Source of the DNA: Hyphomicrobium_A sp943371625
GTDB lineage: Bacteria > Pseudomonadota > Alphaproteobacteria > Rhizobiales > Hyphomicrobiaceae
Assembly: GCA_943371625.1 (NCBI GenBank)
Contig: CALRVN010000130.1
Location: 1 to 9,631 of the forward strand
Direction of reading: 5' to 3'
DNA length: 9,631 nt
Within the stretch, counting starts at the first letter, position 1. The number at the start of each line of letters is the position of its first letter. This document shows, piece after piece, positions 6,777-9,631 of the stretch. A program made the translations under genes and the position numbers. The notes beneath the pieces are model-generated. The model ran no database searches. It was not told where the DNA came from and saw only the letters and a list, made by a program, of their open reading frames with translations.

Positions 6777-8360
6777 TCAGAGGCTCAAGCGGCGCGTTAT
6801 GCCGATCGCCGCGAGGAACGCCTCGTCATGGCTGGCAACGAGCAGCGCCCCGTCGTAGGCCCTCAGTCCCGCCTCCACGGCCTCGATCGCGTCGATATCG
6901 AGGTGGTTCGTCGGCTCGTCGAGGATGAGCAGCGGCGGCGGCTGCGGTCCCCCGAGCACGCAGGCGAGGCCCGCCCGCAGCATCTGCCCACCGCTGAGCG
7001 ACCCCGCCGCCTGCAGCGCGGCGTCCGCCCTGAACATGAAGCTCGCCAGCGCCGCCCGGCACGCGTTCTCGTCCGTTTCCGGATTGAGGCGGCGGAAATT
7101 GTCGCGCACCGAAAGGGACGCGTCGAGCAGCTCCACGCGCTGATCGAGCATCGCGAACCTCGTCATCGTGCGCACCGATCCTGCCGACGCCTGCAAGCGC
7201 CCTGCAATGAGCGCGAAGAGCGTCGACTTCCCGCTCCCGTTGCCGCCTGTCACCGCAACCCGCTCTGGCCCCGTGACCATGAACGATAGCCCGCGGATGA
7301 TCTGTCTCTCGGGCTCATAGCCGGCCGTCGCATCTTCGACGACGAGCACGGACTTGCCGGCCGCCAATCGCGTCGGGGCCACCGTCACCGTGAGCGGCTG
7401 CAGCACCTCGATGCGTTTCCGAGCCGCCTTCGCTGCTCCGAGCGCCTCTACCTTGCGGCGATCCGCAAGCCGCGCGTTTGCGCCGCTCGTCCCCTCGCTC
7501 CGATTTTTCCGCAGGCCGAGGTCTATCGCCGGCATGTCGCCCTTCGCGCCCTTCCGCTTTCCCGCGCCGTCCTTGCGTGCTTTCCGCTCGGCCGTCGCCT
7601 GCGCACTGCGCGCAATCTCGGCGATGCGCTTTTCCGCATCGGTAAGGTCGTGGCGCGCCGCCGCGAGTTCGAGCGTCCTGCGCTCTCGATAGTCGGTCCA
7701 GTTGCCGCCGTAGCGCGTGGCAGCGAGGCTCGTCATTTCGACGATGGCATCCATCATCTCGAGCAGCTCGCGATCGTGGCTGACGATGAGCGCGCCCAAC
7801 CGCCATCCGCCGATCAAATCCATCACCGCTGCGCGTCCATCCCGGTCGAGATTGTTGGTCGGCTCGTCGAGGATGATGAAATCCGGTTCGGCGAAAATCA
7901 GTGCCGCGATGGCCGCGCGCGTACGCTGCCCGCCCGACAGCGAGGCGAGGGGCGTCATCGGCTCCGCCGCGAGGCCGACACGATCGAGCGCTGCCGCCAT
8001 GCGGATTGGTAGCGACCAGTCGGCGCGCGCCAGATCATCGACGCTCGCTTCTCCCGTCTCGGCGCGGTCCAGGAGCGCTAGACCATCCCGCGCCCCGAAC
8101 GTATCGGCGATTGTTTCGTCGGCGCGCAGGTGCACCGCTTGGCGGAGCACCCCGAGGCGGCCCTCGACGCTCACCGTCCCCGCGCTGGGGCGCAGCTCGC
8201 GCGCGATGAGCTTCAGGAGCGTCGTCTTGCCCACGCCGTTGCGGCCGACGAGACCGACCCGCTCGGCGTCGATGCTCAGGTTGAGATCGGAAAAAAGCTG
8301 GTGTCCGTCAGGCGTCGACCAAGCGAGCCCGGCAAGTGTAATCGAGGCGGAGGCGTGCAT
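6777..8360 (-). CDS. ABC-F family ATPase, probable ribosome-associated factor
   Basis: A soluble protein with two ABC ATPase domains and no membrane segment, typical of ABC-F factors that bind the ribosomal E site to modulate translation (EttA, Uup, YbiT, YheS types). Domain 1 has Walker A GRNGVGKTT (39-47), signature LSGGQ (141-145) and Walker B with FIILDEPTNNLD (161-172). A linker rich in Arg, Lys and Ala (about 225-330) follows. Domain 2 has GGNGSGKST (372-380), LSGGQ (455-459) and LLILDEPTNHLD (477-488). The catalytic glutamate follows Asp in both Walker B motifs. ATG at 8360 is preferred, giving 527 residues, because GGGGA lies ten bases upstream; a TTG at 8384 in the same frame would put that Shine-Dalgarno inside the gene. 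The subgroup cannot be fixed by eye, and a role in antibiotic protection is possible but unsupported. rnd lies 126 bases downstream on the same strand. Confidence 0.93.
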   Translation of the reverse strand: MHASASITLAGLAWSTPDGHQLFSDLNLSIDAERVGLVGRNGVGKTTLLKLIARELRPSAGTVSVEGRLGVLRQAVHLRADETIADTFGARDGLALLDRAETGEASVDDLARADWSLPIRMAAALDRVGLAAEPMTPLASLSGGQRTRAAIAALIFAEPDFIILDEPTNNLDRDGRAAVMDLIGGWRLGALIVSHDRELLEMMDAIVEMTSLAATRYGGNWTDYRERRTLELAAARHDLTDAEKRIAEIARSAQATAERKARKDGAGKRKGAKGDMPAIDLGLRKNRSEGTSGANARLADRRKVEALGAAKAARKRIEVLQPLTVTVAPTRLAAGKSVLVVEDATAGYEPERQIIRGLSFMVTGPERVAVTGGNGSGKSTLFALIAGRLQASAGSVRTMTRFAMLDQRVELLDASLSVRDNFRRLNPETDENACRAALASFMFRADAALQAAGSLSGGQMLRAGLACVLGGPQPPPLLILDEPTNHLDIDAIEAVEAGLRAYDGALLVASHDEAFLAAIGITRRLSL

Positions 8361-8370
8361 CGGAATGGAT

Positions 8371-8375
8371 TCCCC
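8371..8375 (-). promoter_or_regulatory. Shine-Dalgarno that fixes the ABC-F start
   Basis: GGGGA on the minus strand, ten bases upstream of ATG 8360. It argues for that codon over the upstream TTG at 8384, which has no comparable purine block. Confidence 0.55.
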
Positions 8376-8468
8376 AGATGGCAAGGCAAAGCGGCGTTGC
8401 TGTCTGGTTCAGTTCCATTGCGGCACCCATGCGCTGAAAACGTTTGGACGGCGGGTAGGTAAGTGGCC

Positions 8469-8497
8469 GTTATGGCCATTCCGGGGCAGGGCGGCAA
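8469..8497 (-). promoter_or_regulatory. Candidate promoter for the ABC-F gene
   Basis: On the minus strand, TTGCCG (8492-8497) and CATAAC (8469-8474) are 17 bases apart, each matching 4 of 6 sigma-70 consensus bases. The leader to ATG 8360 would be about 100 bases. The -10 box lies inside a small GGCC-ATAAC-GGCC inverted repeat (8465-8477). Sequence alone cannot confirm activity. Confidence 0.3.
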
Positions 8498-8498
8498 T

Positions 8499-8517
8499 CC
8501 CCGCGCCCGATGCGGGG
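8499..8517 (-). terminator. Stem-loop after the 74-residue gene
   Basis: Immediately downstream of the minus-strand gene ending at 8520, CCCCGC and GCGGGG (8512-8517 and 8499-8504) form a six-pair GC stem with a seven-base loop. No U-run follows. It may mark the end of that transcript, separating it from the ABC-F gene, but partial read-through is possible. Confidence 0.4.
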
Positions 8518-8519
8518 CA

Positions 8520-8744
8520 TCATTCGGCGCGGGCGACGTCCCCGCGCTTCATGCGTAGCGTGCCGTAGATGTCGTGGATAGACAGGCTCTCCTTCGCCTC
8601 GACACTGGCACCAGACGCTTCACGCACGCGGCGGCGCACGGCATCGATGGCGTGTGCCTTGTCCGGCTCGGCGACATTGTACCGGAGCTTCTCGCCCGGA
8701 GCCGGCGGCGTGATCTCGACGACCCAACCCAATGGCTTGCTCAT
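8520..8744 (-). CDS. Small hypothetical protein, 74 residues
   Basis: I do not recognise a named family. The start ATG at 8744 is chosen because GGAGGAG lies nine bases upstream, the strongest ribosome-binding site in the window; a longer form from 8795 would bury it. The protein begins MSKPLGWVVEITPP, continues with KLRYNVAEPDKAHAIDAVRRRV (a likely amphipathic helix rich in Arg), and ends with SLSIHDIYGTLRMKRGDVARAE. There is no signal peptide, membrane segment or cysteine. A strong Shine-Dalgarno, a plausible promoter upstream, a stem-loop downstream and ordinary codon use together suggest a real expressed gene. It is soluble and of unknown function. Confidence 0.72.
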   Translation of the reverse strand: MSKPLGWVVEITPPAPGEKLRYNVAEPDKAHAIDAVRRRVREASGASVEAKESLSIHDIYGTLRMKRGDVARAE

Positions 8745-8753
8745 GGCGCGCAA

Positions 8754-8760
8754 CTCCTCC
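8754..8760 (-). promoter_or_regulatory. Strong Shine-Dalgarno of the 74-residue gene
   Basis: GGAGGAG on the minus strand, nine bases before ATG 8744. It decides the start codon over an upstream in-frame ATG at 8795, which would add 17 residues (MCANADEGASAPEELRA) encoded across this site. Confidence 0.75.
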
Positions 8761-8784
8761 GGCGCGGATGCGCCCTCATCAGCG

Positions 8785-8814
8785 TTAGCACACAAGCCGG
8801 CAACAAGCCCTCAA
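8785..8814 (-). promoter_or_regulatory. Candidate promoter of the 74-residue gene
   Basis: On the minus strand, TTGAGG (8809-8814) and TGCTAA (8785-8790) are separated by 18 bases, leaving a leader of roughly 30-40 bases before the Shine-Dalgarno and ATG 8744. The hexamers are moderate matches to sigma-70 and the spacing is one base above ideal. Confidence 0.35.
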
Positions 8815-9313
8815 CGGGGGCCGGCAAATCACGACCAACGCCGGTTTCCCGCGCCAAGGACGAAATGCCTCCCGCGCCTGTGGCGGCTGCGCGCACCGCG
8901 CGCGTCTTTCCCTGCGGCCCACTGTAGCGGCAGAACTGAGCCAGATCGGCGTGCAGCCCTGCAACAGTCCGGAATCGCTGAAAATTTCGCGGGGAGGGAT
9001 CAGCTCTTCTTATCGGCGGGGGCAGGAAAGATCATTTTACAATCGCTCTAATGAGGGCACCTCTGGCGCTGAACGACGAGAGCCAGTCGAGCATGTCATG
9101 CCCCGTCGTGCATTGCCGTCGCTACGGCCCTGATCAGGTCTGGACGCGGCCACGGCCCTGCAGCGAGACGCATCGGACACTCGGGCCGGTGAGCCGTTTT
9201 CGCAGTCGGCGTCTCGGGGCGGTCGTCCGTCCCCATGACAGCCGGCGAAGTTCTTTCAATGCTGATGTCGAACACGGTGCGCGGCATCAGATGCAATGCG
9301 CTTGGAGAACAAC
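8815..9313. other. Intergenic region upstream of katG with no recognised gene
   Basis: About 500 bases without a credible coding region on either strand; the short open frames here lack ribosome-binding sites and family-like sequence. A slightly AT-richer patch at about 9018-9052 includes TACAAT, but no matching -35 element lies 16-18 bases upstream. No convincing sigma-70 promoter was found for katG, and no Fur-, Irr- or OxyR-type palindrome could be assigned with confidence. No tRNA-like cloverleaf or long repeat was seen. GCCGGCAA occurs twice near 8796-8828, which is unremarkable at this GC content. Confidence 0.6.
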
Positions 9314-9631
9314 ATGGATGCCAAAGTAGAAGACGACGGCAAATGCCCATTCGCGCACACGGGGCCCAAAGCCAGGGCGAACCGTGACTGGTGGCCGGAG
9401 ATGCTCGACATCTCCGTCCTGCACCGGAACTCGCAGCTGTCCGATCCGATGGGAGAGGCGTTCGACTACGCCAAGGAGTTCAAGACCCTCGACCTCGATG
9501 CCGTGATAAAAGACCTCACCGCATTGATGACGAACAGCCAGGAGTGGTGGCCTGCCGACTTCGGCCACTACGGCGGCTTGATGATCCGCATGGCATGGCA
9601 CTCGGCCGGCACCTACCGCATCACGGACGGC
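9314..9631 (+). CDS. katG: Catalase-peroxidase, 3'-truncated by window edge
   Basis: A heme enzyme that removes hydrogen peroxide by catalase and peroxidase reactions. Only the first 106 codons are present; full-length KatG is about 720-750 residues. The fragment is diagnostic: KCPFAH (10-15), ANRDWWPEMLDISVLHRNS (22-40), SDPMGEAFDYAKEF (43-56), NSQEWWPADFGHYGGL (74-89) and IRMAWHSAGTYRITDG (91-106). It includes the distal heme-pocket residues Arg92, Trp95 and His96; Trp95 is the tryptophan of the Met-Tyr-Trp adduct that gives KatG its catalase activity. ATG 9314 has GGAG (9304-9307) six bases upstream. No oxyR or other regulator gene is visible nearby. No signal peptide is seen, which fits a cytoplasmic enzyme. 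Confidence 0.96.
   Translation, partial: MDAKVEDDGKCPFAHTGPKARANRDWWPEMLDISVLHRNSQLSDPMGEAFDYAKEFKTLDLDAVIKDLTALMTNSQEWWPADFGHYGGLMIRMAWHSAGTYRITDG

Noticed and set aside
8361..8384. TTG at 8384 as the start of the ABC-F gene
   Set aside because: It would place the GGGGA Shine-Dalgarno of ATG 8360 inside the coding region, and the added eight residues look non-conserved.
8840..8870. GCCGGTTTCCCGCG as a second copy of the ppk1-ppx repeat
   Set aside because: Only a short core is similar; the pairing arms and the second palindrome are absent.
9051..9329. A 92-codon plus-strand frame just upstream of katG, possible decayed regulator
   Set aside because: No helix-turn-helix or LysR/Fur-like pattern could be seen, and codon use looks random; treated as non-coding.
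9096..9350. An 84-codon minus-strand frame overlapping the katG start
   Set aside because: No ribosome-binding site or recognisable family, and it runs antisense into a clear katG N-terminus.

Overview
The window is GC-rich, gene-dense bacterial DNA. It most likely comes from an alphaproteobacterium of the order Hyphomicrobiales (Rhizobiales), possibly a Hyphomicrobium-like genus. The reasons are the adjacent ppk and ppx genes, the style of the proteins, and two palindromic intergenic repeats of kinds I associate with that group. The genus is a guess; the order is an inference from memory, not from a search.

Layout. Bases 1-3770 (+) hold polyphosphate metabolism: the 3' part of ppk1 (polyphosphate synthesis) and a complete ppx (polyphosphate hydrolysis), separated by a double-hairpin repeat. 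Bases 4007-4918 (+) encode a class B J-domain co-chaperone. Bases 4946-5412 are a compact cassette: a small DUF559 nuclease-like gene lying exactly between two long, imperfect inverted repeats. Bases 5469-8744 are all on the minus strand: rnd (ribonuclease D), an ABC-F ATPase that probably acts on ribosomes, and an uncharacterised 74-residue protein. After a stretch of about 570 bases without a credible gene, the window ends in the first 106 codons of katG (catalase-peroxidase) on the plus strand. No tRNA, rRNA or CRISPR array was seen.

How the genes relate. ppk1 and ppx form the classic polyphosphate make/break pair and are probably co-transcribed. The J-protein, RNase D, ABC-F and KatG are housekeeping or stress genes (protein folding, RNA processing, translation, peroxide removal), with no shared pathway beyond general stress physiology. 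The dnaJ-like and DUF559 genes converge on rnd.

The most interesting feature is the DUF559 cassette. The two arms share a 28-base outer block (27 of 28 identical) and a perfect 12-base inner block in inverted orientation. Between these blocks the arms differ in sequence, yet each still forms its own perfect small hairpin. The open reading frame starts on the base after the left arm and its stop codon ends on the base before the right arm. The gene is visibly poorer in GC than its neighbours. Together this suggests a mobile gene-plus-repeat unit, loosely analogous to a RAYT transposase with its REP repeats, but with a PD-(D/E)XK-like nuclease. That interpretation is a hypothesis; the repeat geometry is read directly from the sequence.
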